NCBI GenBank assembly: GCA_017621845.1 | Contig: JAGASI010000046.1 | Location: forward strand, 1 to 32,382 | Direction: 5' to 3' | Length of the DNA: 32,382 bases | Source: Muribaculaceae bacterium | GTDB lineage: Bacteria; Bacteroidota; Bacteroidia; Bacteroidales; Muribaculaceae | Part shown: in pieces, positions 8,257 through 16,423 of the stretch | Layout: the number at the start of each line of letters is the position of its first letter | Position numbering within the stretch: position 1 is the first letter of the stretch | Notes under the pieces: generated by a model | Seen by the model: only the letters and a program-made list of their open reading frames with translations | The model's database searches: none | Told to the model about the DNA's origin: nothing | Made by a program: the position numbers and the translations under genes

Positions 8257-9570
8257 ATGGTAATATACAATGCTTATATCCCATGCCTTGGAGGCGTGGG
8301 ATATGTTGTAATAGAAGGTGAGCATATTAAGTCGGTATCGCTTGGCGAGCCGTCTTGCCGTGATTGTCACGGACGAGCAGTGGATGCTCGGGGAATGACG
8401 ATATTGCCCGGAGCTATTGACATACATGTTCACTTCCGAGAGCCGGGCATGACACATAAGGCGACTATGGCAACAGAGAGTCGCGCTGCGTTGGCCGGTG
8501 GTGTGACCTCTTTTGTCGATATGCCCAATACCACGCCCCGGACAGTCGATATGGACACGCTGTACGCCAAGATGGATATTGCCGGTCGGGCCTCGGTGGC
8601 CAATTATGGATTTTATATCGGTGCTACCGGTGACAATCTGAGTCTGTTTCCCACGCTGGACTATAGCGAGGTAGCCGGTGTCAAGTTATTCATGGGGTCA
8701 TCGACCGGGGGGATGTTGCTGGATAGTGATTATGAGCTGTCACAGTTGTTTGACAGTGTTCCGCGCGATATTGTCATCACGGTTCATGCCGAGGATAACG
8801 CGGTGATAGCTGAGGCCTTGGAGCGAGTCAAGGCGCGTTATGGACAGGAACCACCGGTGTGGACCCACACCTTGATACGTCCTGCCGAGGCTTGTGTGCG
8901 AGCTACCGAGCGAGTCATGAATATAGCTTCGCGTTATGGGGCACGTCTGCATGTCGCCCATGTCTCGACAGCGGCTGAGATGTCACTGTTTGATAAGGGT
9001 GATATCACGGGGAAAAGGATTACATGTGAGGTGTCACCTCATCATTTGCTGTGGTGTGACCAAGACTATGCCACGCGTGGAGCGCGTATCAAGATGAACC
9101 CCGCGGTCAAGAGCACTTATGACCGTGAGGCCCTGCGCCAAGGTGTCCTTGATGGACGGGTGGATGTTATAGCTACCGACCATGCGCCTCATCTGTTGTC
9201 TGAAAAACAAGGCTCGGCTTTGACAGCTGTCTCAGGGGCGCCTATGGTTCAGTTTTCGGTGCCTGCTATGCTTGATATGTTTGGGTGTGAGATAGTTGAA
9301 CGCTTGATGGCAGCCAATCCGGCATGTCTCTTGGGAATACAGGGGCGAGGAAGGTTGGCACCGGGTATGAGTGCCGATCTCGTTCTGGTTGATACTGATA
9401 GCTCTCATGTGGTCACCGATAACGATGTTGTGAGCCTGTGTGGATGGACGCCACTGGGTCCTGATACGGTACTCAATCATCGGGTGGTCAGTGTCATGAT
9501 TAATGGTCGGTTTACAGATGACGGCAGTCGCGCCTATCCTCTTGTGTTCAAGCGGACGGGTACTGCATGA
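8257..9570 (+). CDS. pyrC: Dihydroorotase
   Basis: Amidohydrolase that interconverts carbamoyl-aspartate and dihydroorotate in pyrimidine synthesis. The 437-residue protein has the class I dihydroorotase signature GAIDIHVHFREPGMTHK, with zinc ligands H57 and H59, plus GVTSFVDMPNTTP, VHAEDNAV, and the ATDHAPH motif carrying the catalytic aspartate. Allantoinase and hydantoinase are related alternatives, but DIHVHFREPG and MPNT favour dihydroorotase. Last gene of the plus-strand run; followed by a bidirectional-looking terminator. Confidence 0.93.
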   Translation: MVIYNAYIPCLGGVGYVVIEGEHIKSVSLGEPSCRDCHGRAVDARGMTILPGAIDIHVHFREPGMTHKATMATESRAALAGGVTSFVDMPNTTPRTVDMDTLYAKMDIAGRASVANYGFYIGATGDNLSLFPTLDYSEVAGVKLFMGSSTGGMLLDSDYELSQLFDSVPRDIVITVHAEDNAVIAEALERVKARYGQEPPVWTHTLIRPAEACVRATERVMNIASRYGARLHVAHVSTAAEMSLFDKGDITGKRITCEVSPHHLLWCDQDYATRGARIKMNPAVKSTYDREALRQGVLDGRVDVIATDHAPHLLSEKQGSALTAVSGAPMVQFSVPAMLDMFGCEIVERLMAANPACLLGIQGRGRLAPGMSADLVLVDTDSSHVVTDNDVVSLCGWTPLGPDTVLNHRVVSVMINGRFTDDGSRAYPLVFKRTGTA

Positions 9571-9613
9571 TCGGGATGTCAGGACCTGACATGAGGCAAG
9601 TGCAAGATAAATA

Positions 9614-9655
9614 ACGGCTCCCGGGCGTGTGTGTCCGGGAGCCGTCGGTGTTTTT
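9614..9655 (+). terminator. Terminator between convergent pyrC and the 824-residue gene
   Basis: A perfect 11-bp GC-rich stem (9614-9624 with 9635-9645) with a 10-nt loop. The plus strand reads CGGTGTTTTTGG after it and the minus strand TTATTT, so it may serve both convergent genes. Confidence 0.8.
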
Positions 9656-9668
9656 GGAGATGGTGAGA

Positions 9669-12143
9669 TTATTGGGTTAAGAGAGATTCAATAGTCTGGA
9701 ACATGCTATCGGCCATACGTCGGTAGTTGCCGGCGAGGGAGTCGAGCGTGAGACGTTGTTTTCTGAACCATGAGTATAGGTTCACGTCATAGGTTGATTT
9801 GGGGAGATGCCGGTTGAGAGTCACATAATCGATTGTCCGCTGGCACATCATGGCATAGCGCTTTTCGTCAAGGTTCTGTATAAGGTTGTTATTATTGTCG
9901 ATACAAGACTTGAAACGGGAGGCTTGTTCGGCGTTCTCGGGTGTGATGCGTCCGGCCTCTACATTGCGTTTCCATCTGAGTAGTGATGTTTCCTCGTCGT
10001 CACCTGATGACAGGGGGAAGCGTTGGTTTGTGGCAATAAAGTCCTCGAGTTGGGTCATGCGGCTGTCAAATGAATGTTTGATATTGCTGTCGAGAGCCTT
10101 AGGTTGCCAGCGTGGGCCATAGTCGCGTCCTTTGATTCCAAAGTAGTTGTTGTCGTATTGGGTAAATTTTTCTCGTCCGTGGTAAGCCAAAATCGAGAAG
10201 CAAGAGTTGGCACTTGATCGAGAGAATTGCTGCATGGTACTTTCGAGCAGGATGTTGAAAGGCAATGGTTCGGGAGACTTCTCGAGTAACGAATACAAGT
10301 AATCGGTAATTGTGCCGGTAAAGTGGCCTTCCCATGTGTCAAGGATGTATTGACCGGTCTTGCCGATAGCCACAATGTTGGGACTGCGTTGCAAGTATGA
10401 GCGGAACGCATTGGGAGTGAGGTGTTTGGCGTTAGGGTGCAGTTGGCAATAAGTATTGAACAGCTGGTCAAATTTCATCGGGTGGCCATTTTCCTTGAGT
10501 ATGGACACGATGGCTTCAAAGATATCAAACTTGGTAGCCCGGCTCTCGATTATGCCTTGGCTTATGACGCGGGAATTGCCGTTGGCGGTGATGTGTTGTT
10601 GTATCATGTCTAACAACACCATACGTTCCTCGGGAGAAGTGTTTTCGTCGAGTCGGCTGTCGATAATTGGGGAGATGTCGATTTCCTGAGGCTTGACACG
10701 CCGGCACGCCACGCGGCGTTCAATCTCTCGGATGGCGCTGAAGAGTTTGATATGGGATGTTATTGAGCGCAGTATTAGGAATAAGGGAGACTTCTCGTTA
10801 AAGTATATCAGCTCATAACGAGGGAGCAGGGCAGCGGTGATAGCCATGAGCCGACGGCAGTCGATGATGTCGCTGGTATAGTTGTATTTTTGGAGTATTG
10901 CTTTCCAAACAGTAGATTGGTTGTTGTACAGAGGCTCGGTAAATATGGTGTCGAGTTGTTCGGCAATATGGTAAAGTGATTGGGGTAAGGTGATACCCTT
11001 GGTGAAAATCTGTCTTACACGTTCGCGTGAGATTTTTAATTGTGTGGCAATTGCGTCGAGTGTCTCGTGTTTGGACTTGGGGGAGAAGCCGATGTGCTTG
11101 GTGAATATAATAGAGTCTTTGGTAGGGGCGCTCAGCAGGTATGTCTCGATGAGAAACAGGTCTCCGAGTGGTTTTCCGGCCAATTGGGCCTTGGCGGCGC
11201 GTCGTGCCTGGTCGTGGGATAGCCAGTCATATTTTTCCATCAGGTTGAATGTCAGGAACTCGAGGTCGGCGGTGTTGGCCTGGGATGGTGTCATCTCTGA
11301 GGCCTGCTTGACGGTCTGTTCATATACTTGATGGATGATGTTGAGAAAATTCTTTATCTCAGACTCTGATTTTTTGCCACAGTTGGTCAGTGACATGTAA
11401 TTGATGGAGTCAATCTCATAGATATATCTCAGCAGGTCGGTAATGGAGGGGATGAATTTGAGTATATTTTGGGTGCGGCGAGAGAGTTGAGAGAAGTAGT
11501 AGCGGAATTCTGAGTCGAGCTTGACACGAGTGGGCTCGGATAGTTTATAATAGCGGTTTATTTTACGGTATCTCTCTGAGATGTCACGAACAATCATGTC
11601 GCTGTTAAGGATGTGCTGGCGAGTGCGTGTCGATAAGTCGTGTCCCAGCCATTGCTCGACGATTGTTTGGTATGTATTGTATAAATCCTCGGCGTTAAAT
11701 GGGTTTTTGTTGATGCGCTCGGCAAGGAAATGGGGTTCGTTGACAAGTAGCTTGGCAAACGTGTTGGGCGAGACAAAAACTTCGGTAATGAGTCCCGTGC
11801 CGGGGTTGTCGGTCTTGTCTTTAATGGTGTCAAAGATGGCGGTGAGGATGTTGGTATTGGTAACTTTGCCGGGTGCCAATTCGGGGTTGTCATAGTTGAA
11901 CAGGTTGGGTCCGTTATAGTATGCTGAGTTTTTTGAAAAGTCTTTTAGCCTTTTCTTGGCGGTTATAATGCGTTGGATAGAGGCAGGTCGTGTTTTCTCA
12001 AAGTCGAGAATTTCTTGGTCAGAAGTTTCAAATAAATCGGCGAGAGTTATAATGCCATTGTCATGACATATTCTTATAGATAGAGGGGTAAGACCTGTCT
12101 TGGATGCCAATTTGGTGATGGGGGTGGTCGCTTTGATTGTCAT
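9669..12143 (-). CDS. Large multi-domain DNA-binding protein: RNAP-alpha-CTD-like, sigma-4-like HTH, winged-helix and HA-like repeats
   Basis: 824 residues; no signal peptide or membrane helix, so probably cytoplasmic. Pattern reading suggests: a helix-hairpin-helix segment like the RNA polymerase alpha C-terminal domain at about 12-66 (LSIRICHDNGIITLADLF); a second similar one at about 233-272 (YMSLTNCGKKSESEIKNFL); a sigma-70 region-4-like HTH at about 359-385 (LDAIATQLKISRERVRQIF); two winged-helix-like segments at about 538-602 and 608-672, the first close to HARE-HTH/RNAP delta style (ENGHPMKFDQL ... IGKTGQYIL); and two tandem helicase-associated-like helical repeats at about 696-745 and 763-815 (LLRWKRN, LYSWFRKQRL). 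No enzymatic motif is seen. It stands alone with its own strong promoter. It could be a transcription regulator touching polymerase or promoter DNA, or a DNA-repair/defence factor. Domain calls are by eye; the function is unknown. Confidence 0.75.
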   Translation of the reverse strand: MTIKATTPITKLASKTGLTPLSIRICHDNGIITLADLFETSDQEILDFEKTRPASIQRIITAKKRLKDFSKNSAYYNGPNLFNYDNPELAPGKVTNTNILTAIFDTIKDKTDNPGTGLITEVFVSPNTFAKLLVNEPHFLAERINKNPFNAEDLYNTYQTIVEQWLGHDLSTRTRQHILNSDMIVRDISERYRKINRYYKLSEPTRVKLDSEFRYYFSQLSRRTQNILKFIPSITDLLRYIYEIDSINYMSLTNCGKKSESEIKNFLNIIHQVYEQTVKQASEMTPSQANTADLEFLTFNLMEKYDWLSHDQARRAAKAQLAGKPLGDLFLIETYLLSAPTKDSIIFTKHIGFSPKSKHETLDAIATQLKISRERVRQIFTKGITLPQSLYHIAEQLDTIFTEPLYNNQSTVWKAILQKYNYTSDIIDCRRLMAITAALLPRYELIYFNEKSPLFLILRSITSHIKLFSAIREIERRVACRRVKPQEIDISPIIDSRLDENTSPEERMVLLDMIQQHITANGNSRVISQGIIESRATKFDIFEAIVSILKENGHPMKFDQLFNTYCQLHPNAKHLTPNAFRSYLQRSPNIVAIGKTGQYILDTWEGHFTGTITDYLYSLLEKSPEPLPFNILLESTMQQFSRSSANSCFSILAYHGREKFTQYDNNYFGIKGRDYGPRWQPKALDSNIKHSFDSRMTQLEDFIATNQRFPLSSGDDEETSLLRWKRNVEAGRITPENAEQASRFKSCIDNNNNLIQNLDEKRYAMMCQRTIDYVTLNRHLPKSTYDVNLYSWFRKQRLTLDSLAGNYRRMADSMFQTIESLLTQ

Positions 12144-12218
12144 AGATGTAAAGTGTGGTTGGCCGCTATATTGTCCCGGTATTGGGGTGTGTGGTATATT
12201 GTGTCAGCCATGATAAGG

Positions 12219-12250
12219 CAAATGTAATCAATTTTACAATATAAAGCAAA
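12219..12250 (-). promoter_or_regulatory. Promoter of the 824-residue protein gene
   Basis: On the minus strand TTTG (12250-12247), a 20-nt spacer and TACATTTG (12226-12219) give a full Bacteroidetes consensus, about 75 nt upstream of the ATG at 12143. Confidence 0.8.
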
Positions 12251-12296
12251 TAAAAAATATGCCATTGGCTTAATTATGTATGTCAAAAAAGGTCAT

Positions 12297-12340
12297 AATC
12301 ATTGAGAGACTGACGATAAAATGTCAGTCTCTCAATGATT
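12297..12340 (-). terminator. Probable trpS terminator (18-bp hairpin)
   Basis: A perfect 18-bp stem (12297-12314 with 12323-12340) with an 8-nt loop lies 52 nt after the trpS stop. The T run on the minus strand (ACCTTTTTTG) begins several nt after the stem, so it is not a textbook terminator, but length and position favour this role. Confidence 0.7.
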
Positions 12341-12391
12341 TGTATGTGTTGTGTGGTGTGTTTTATATGTGATGAAAAATAGACAGATGTG

Positions 12392-13456
12392 TCAGAAATG
12401 GCGTATACCCATAATCTGTCTAACTTCGGCAAGGGTCTTGGATGCTTGCTCGCGAGCGACTTCGGCACCTCGGGCGAGTACCTTGCGGAGGTATTCGTCA
12501 TTGGCCAGGATGTCGTTTATGCGTTGGCGTATCGGGTCGGTGAGGGCCACGATGTCCTCGGCGAGTTGTTTCTTGAGGTCGCCATAACGTATCGAGCAGT
12601 CGGCGTAGGCGTCGCGGAATTGTTGCACTGTCTCGGGCGAGGAAGTGAGTTCCATGAGACCAAGAAGGTTGGCGATAGGCTCGGAGATGGGCGAATTGGG
12701 CTCGGTGGGACCTTGGTCTGTGACGGCGCGCATTACTTTTTTGCGTATGACTTTAGGGTCGTCGATGAGGTATATGCAGTTGCCTTCGCTCTTGCCCATC
12801 TTGCCTGAGCCGTCGAGACCGGGAACTTTGACCGGTTTGCCGCCAAAGTTGAAGTCTTCAGGCTCGATGAATTCCTCGACGCCATAGAAGGAGTTGAAGC
12901 GGCGGGCAAATCGGCGGGTGAGCTCGAGATGCTGGAGTTGGTCTTTACCCACGGGGACATATTTGGCTTTCTGAATAAGGATATCCACGGCCATGAGGGT
13001 GGGGTAGGTGAGTAGTCCGGCACATACACGCTTGTTGTTGTCGGCACCGATAATCTGGTGCTCGATTTCTTCTTCTGTCTCACAGGCGTCTTTGCCTATA
13101 CCCAGGCACTTGCGAGCCTTGTCTTTGAATGATGCTGTGCGCATCAATTCGCCGATGCCCACGTGCATGTTCAGCAACAGGTATAGCTCTGAAATCTCGG
13201 GGACGTCGCTCTGTACAAATATGGCTGCTTTCTCGGGGTCGATGCCGGCGGCAAGGTATTCGGCGAGGATGCCCTTGACGTTGGCGTGGAGGGCATCAGG
13301 GTCGGTATTGGTGGTGAGTGCGTGAAGGTCGGCGATAAAAAAACGGCAGTCGTAGTCGTCCTGGAGGCGGACAAACTTGCTGAGTGCTCCAAAATAGTTA
13401 CCTAAGTGAAGGTTACCAGTAGGGCGTATGCCTGAAAGTACAATTTCTTTATTCAT
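12392..13456 (-). CDS. trpS: Tryptophanyl-tRNA synthetase
   Basis: Class I aminoacyl-tRNA synthetase that charges tRNA-Trp in the cytoplasm. The 354-residue product has the HIGH-type motif HLGN (17-20, in RPTGNLHLGNYFG) and the KMSKS-type motif KMGKS (219-223, in SGKMGKSEGN). The Rossmann core and C-terminal helical domain are complete. A -7 box TACCTTTG lies about 35 nt upstream and a long hairpin follows, so it is probably monocistronic. Confidence 0.96.
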   Translation of the reverse strand: MNKEIVLSGIRPTGNLHLGNYFGALSKFVRLQDDYDCRFFIADLHALTTNTDPDALHANVKGILAEYLAAGIDPEKAAIFVQSDVPEISELYLLLNMHVGIGELMRTASFKDKARKCLGIGKDACETEEEIEHQIIGADNNKRVCAGLLTYPTLMAVDILIQKAKYVPVGKDQLQHLELTRRFARRFNSFYGVEEFIEPEDFNFGGKPVKVPGLDGSGKMGKSEGNCIYLIDDPKVIRKKVMRAVTDQGPTEPNSPISEPIANLLGLMELTSSPETVQQFRDAYADCSIRYGDLKKQLAEDIVALTDPIRQRINDILANDEYLRKVLARGAEVAREQASKTLAEVRQIMGIRHF

Positions 13457-13489
13457 TGTCTTAGTCGATTAAACAGATGTTATTGCCCA

Positions 13490-13497
13490 CAAAGGTA
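13490..13497 (-). promoter_or_regulatory. -7 box of trpS
   Basis: TACCTTTG on the minus strand, 34 nt before the trpS ATG. No clear TTTG was found 19-20 nt further upstream. Confidence 0.6.
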
Positions 13498-13748
13498 GCT
13501 AAAATCCACGACATAGTACTTAATAATGACTATTGTATTTTGGGAATCAGGCTACTTTAAAAAGTAACTGTAAGATGTATCTTCCATCTGGGGTAAAAAC
13601 ATCATTATAGTAATGACAGATTTCAGAGTGTGTTTTAAACAAGCTCTTAATTCAACTACACTCGTTATAGGGTATAAGGCGCAGTAGCTCATTGTATGCT
13701 GCAAGCTCCGGGCCGCCGGGCTTCACGGTGGTAAGGTGGAATAAGAAA
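13498..13748. other. Non-coding spacer between trpS and the mmdB terminator
   Basis: About 250 nt with no supported gene. It contains a short inverted repeat around 13552-13568 (ACTTTAAAAAGT) and, near its right end, a degenerate copy of the GC-rich dispersed repeat. Confidence 0.75.
13697..13722 (-). repeat. Degenerate copy of the GC-rich dispersed repeat
   Basis: The segment CTGCAAGCTCCGGGCCGCCG matches the repeat core at 24-43 and, in reverse complement, the 140-bp unit with about one mismatch over 20 bp, then diverges. It lies just beyond the mmdB terminator. Confidence 0.65.
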
Positions 13749-13778
13749 AACGGCTCCACGCGGGGGCGTGGAGCCGTT
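13745..13778 (-). terminator. Intrinsic terminator of the mce-mmd operon
   Basis: A perfect 13-bp stem (13749-13761 with 13766-13778) with a GGGG/CCCC loop is followed on the minus strand by TTTTTCTTATT. It lies 27 nt after the mmdB stop. Confidence 0.92.
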
Positions 13779-13805
13779 GGGTATGGTGTGTGGGTCGGAC
13801 GCTTA

Positions 13806-14960
13806 TCAGGCGAGGAAGCCGAGGAGGACACCGGCGGCGACTGCCGAGCCGATGACGCCGGCTACGTTGGGACCCATGGCGTGCATCAGGAGGTAGTTCT
13901 GGGGGTCGTACTCGAGGCCGAGGTTGTTGGAGATGCGTGCCGACATAGGAACGGCCGAAACGCCGGCGTTGCCGATGAGCGGGTTGATCTTCTTGGCCTT
14001 AGGCAAGAACAGGTTGAAGAGCTTGACAAAGAGTACGCCTGACGATGAGGCTATCACAAAGGCCATGAAGCCGAGGAAGAAGATGGCGATAGTCTCGGGG
14101 GTCAGGAATTGGGAAGCCTGTGTTGAGGCACCGACGGTCATACCCAGGAGGATGGTGACGATGTCGGTCAGGGCGTTGGAGGCAGTCTTGGCCAGACGTG
14201 TGGTCACGCCGCACTCGCGCAGGAGGTTGCCGAAGAAGAGCATGCCTAACAGTGGCAGACCCGATGGAACGACAAAGCAGGTGAGCAACATGCCGACGAT
14301 GGGGAAGATAATCTTCTCGTTCTGAGAGACGGCACGAGCGGGCTTCATGCGTATGAGGCGTTCCTTCTTGGTGGTGAACAGTCTCATCAATGGGGGCTGG
14401 ATTACGGGCACGAGGGCCATGTAGGAGTAGGCCGAGACGGCGATGGCGCCCATGAGGTTGGGGGCGAGCTTGGATGACAGGAATATCGCTGTGGGACCGT
14501 CAGCACCACCGATGATGGCGATGGCACCGGCTTGGTCGGGCATGAAGCCCAGGGCGAGAGCCACCATATAGGCGCCGAAGATGCCAAACTGGGCGGCGGC
14601 ACCGATGAGCATCAGCTTGGGGTTGGCTATCAGGGCCGAGAAGTCGGTCATGGCACCGATGCCCAGGAATATGAGCGGGGGATACCAGCCGGCTGACACG
14701 CCGTTGTAGAGGATGTTGAGTACCGAGCCTTCTTCATAGATGCCAATCTCGAGACCAGCGCCTGTGTTGAAGGGTACGTTACCGATGAGGATACCAAAGC
14801 CGATGGGCACGAGCAACATGGGCTCAAAGTTCTTTTTGATGGCGAGCCATATAAAGAACAATCCCACGGCGAGCATGACAAAGTTGCCAAACTCGGCGTT
14901 GGCAAAACCTGTCAGTTCCCAGAACCGTTGCAGGTTGGATGTTAAGAATTCACCTTCCAT
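13806..14960 (-). CDS. mmdB: Sodium-translocating methylmalonyl-CoA decarboxylase, beta subunit
   Basis: Membrane subunit that decarboxylates carboxybiotin and couples this to sodium export across the inner membrane. The 384 residues contain about nine to eleven hydrophobic segments and the family's conserved cores: IGGADGPTAIFLSSKLAP (pore region with the essential Asp), VTILLGMTVGAS, and NAGVSAVPMSARI near the C terminus. Oxaloacetate and glutaconyl-CoA decarboxylase beta subunits share these motifs; the mce and mmdA neighbours decide for methylmalonyl-CoA. Last gene of the five-gene operon, 41 nt after mmdC and before a strong terminator. Confidence 0.94.
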   Translation of the reverse strand: MEGEFLTSNLQRFWELTGFANAEFGNFVMLAVGLFFIWLAIKKNFEPMLLVPIGFGILIGNVPFNTGAGLEIGIYEEGSVLNILYNGVSAGWYPPLIFLGIGAMTDFSALIANPKLMLIGAAAQFGIFGAYMVALALGFMPDQAGAIAIIGGADGPTAIFLSSKLAPNLMGAIAVSAYSYMALVPVIQPPLMRLFTTKKERLIRMKPARAVSQNEKIIFPIVGMLLTCFVVPSGLPLLGMLFFGNLLRECGVTTRLAKTASNALTDIVTILLGMTVGASTQASQFLTPETIAIFFLGFMAFVIASSSGVLFVKLFNLFLPKAKKINPLIGNAGVSAVPMSARISNNLGLEYDPQNYLLMHAMGPNVAGVIGSAVAAGVLLGFLA

Positions 14961-15001
14961 AAATGTGTAGTAGATTAGGTAATTTATAGATAGTGAATAT
15001 A

Positions 15002-15439
15002 TTATTCGATAGTCAACAGGACGTCACCCTCGAGTACCGAGTTGCCGGCGACGGCGTTGATGGCGGCGACTTTTCCGTCGCGACCGGCGTGGATGGCATT
15101 TTCCATTTTCATTGCTTCAAGTACCAGGACGGTGTCGGCGGCCTTGACGGTATCGCCGACCTTGACATTGATAGACATGACGACACCGGGCAGCGGAGCC
15201 TTGACGGCATATCCGCCGGTAGCGGCGGGAGCGGCTTTGGCAATGACTTTGTCGCCTGAAGCGGTGCGTGGGGCGGCAGCGGGACGGGGTGTTGAAACAA
15301 CCTTGACGGGAGCGGCTTTTTTCTCGAGCTCTACCTTATAGGGAGTGCCGTTGACTTCTACCTGGGCGATGTTGTCCTCGATATCACCTACCGATACATT
15401 GTAGACGTTGCCGTTGATTTTATATTTATATTCTTTCAT
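15002..15439 (-). CDS. mmdC: Biotin carboxyl carrier subunit of methylmalonyl-CoA decarboxylase
   Basis: 145-residue carrier whose biotin shuttles carboxyl groups from MmdA to MmdB. The biotinyl domain occupies about 77-145, with the biotin-accepting K111 in VLEAMKMENAI, 34 residues from the C terminus as usual. An Ala/Pro-rich flexible linker (about 40-75) joins it to an N-terminal segment of about 40 residues. It requires biotin made or taken up elsewhere; bioA and bioF lie in the same window. It lies between oadG and mmdB with 35-41 nt gaps. Confidence 0.95.
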   Translation of the reverse strand: MKEYKYKINGNVYNVSVGDIEDNIAQVEVNGTPYKVELEKKAAPVKVVSTPRPAAAPRTASGDKVIAKAAPAATGGYAVKAPLPGVVMSINVKVGDTVKAADTVLVLEAMKMENAIHAGRDGKVAAINAVAGNSVLEGDVLLTIE

Positions 15440-15474
15440 CAGAGTATTCGTTATAAAATAGGATTGATTAAAAG

Positions 15475-16383
15475 TTATTTATGAGGAAGTTCGCGCAGGC
15501 TGTAAATTTTGGAGCTCCAGGGCGAGTATGCGCGTTTGACCTTGTTGATAGTCAGGACGGTAGACTCGGTGTCGTGGGCGTTGAGATGCTCGTGGAGAGC
15601 CATTACGATAGCGGCGATTTCTTCACCCGAGTCGTGTTGTATGTCAACGAGCTGGGTTGTGTCGAGGTCAAGGCCTTGAGCTTCGGCTTTGCGCACGCGT
15701 GAGAAGTATTTTCCAATCTGGCCGATGCCATAGAAGCACAGGCACAGGACGAGCAGAGCGGTGAAGACGATGCACATGGCCATGATTGTCATGCCGAAGC
15801 CGTTGGGGTCTTTTTCTTTGAAGTCGGTGATTTTTTTGTTGGTGTCCTTGATGATGTTTGCGCTCGAGGGTGTGATGTAGTCTTTGTCACCACCGGTGCG
15901 CACTTCCCATTCGCCTAAGCCGTCTTCCGAGCGAGCAAAAGAAGCGTTGGCGGGAAGATTGGCGGGGACGGTGATAGAGTCAATCAGCGACATGTCGGCG
16001 TCATAGAGGCCAATCCAGTTGTCGGAGCCGGGAGTCAGTTTAAAGGATGTGTGGAAAGTGCCTTTGTTTGGCTGACCGTCGGCCCAGAATATTACATGCT
16101 GTCTTTTGCCTATTTTGGTAAGTTGGTCACCGATAGGGACGGCATATAGGCAGGATTCGGGTTTTTCTTTGTTGGTCGACAGGAAGACGCTGGAGATGTC
16201 GATAGGCGAGAAGTTGGCGTTGAAAATTTCAATCCAGGCGCCACGGTTGCCGTAGTCATCGACATAACCCGAGTCGTTGACGACCATCACCTCGTTGATG
16301 CGCAGGGCTTTACGGTCGTGGGCGAGGCCAACGAGCGATGTTGCCATCAGGGCGACAATCAACAGCGATAGTTTGCGTTTCAT
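15475..16383 (-). CDS. OadG/MmdD-like gamma subunit fused to an N-terminal lamin-tail domain
   Basis: 302 residues. A signal peptide (1 to about 21) leads into a beta-rich lamin-tail (LTD) domain at about 25-145, recognisable from LRINEVMVVNDSG, GAWIEIFNAN, PIDISSVFLS and WIGLYDADMSLID. A charged linker, one membrane helix at 197-220 (FGMTIMAMCIVFTALLVLCL, the OadG signature) and a cytoplasmic tail ending SPWSSKIYSLRELP follow. Classical OadG/MmdD subunits are about 80-120 residues without the first half. They hold the decarboxylase complex together. Here the LTD should lie outside the inner membrane, in the periplasm, where its partner is unknown. Operon position between mmdA and mmdC supports the subunit role. 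Confidence 0.85.
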   Translation of the reverse strand: MKRKLSLLIVALMATSLVGLAHDRKALRINEVMVVNDSGYVDDYGNRGAWIEIFNANFSPIDISSVFLSTNKEKPESCLYAVPIGDQLTKIGKRQHVIFWADGQPNKGTFHTSFKLTPGSDNWIGLYDADMSLIDSITVPANLPANASFARSEDGLGEWEVRTGGDKDYITPSSANIIKDTNKKITDFKEKDPNGFGMTIMAMCIVFTALLVLCLCFYGIGQIGKYFSRVRKAEAQGLDLDTTQLVDIQHDSGEEIAAIVMALHEHLNAHDTESTVLTINKVKRAYSPWSSKIYSLRELPHK

Positions 16384-16423
16384 ATATGATGTAAAGTTTG
16401 CTTGAGGTGTTGATTATCAGTGA

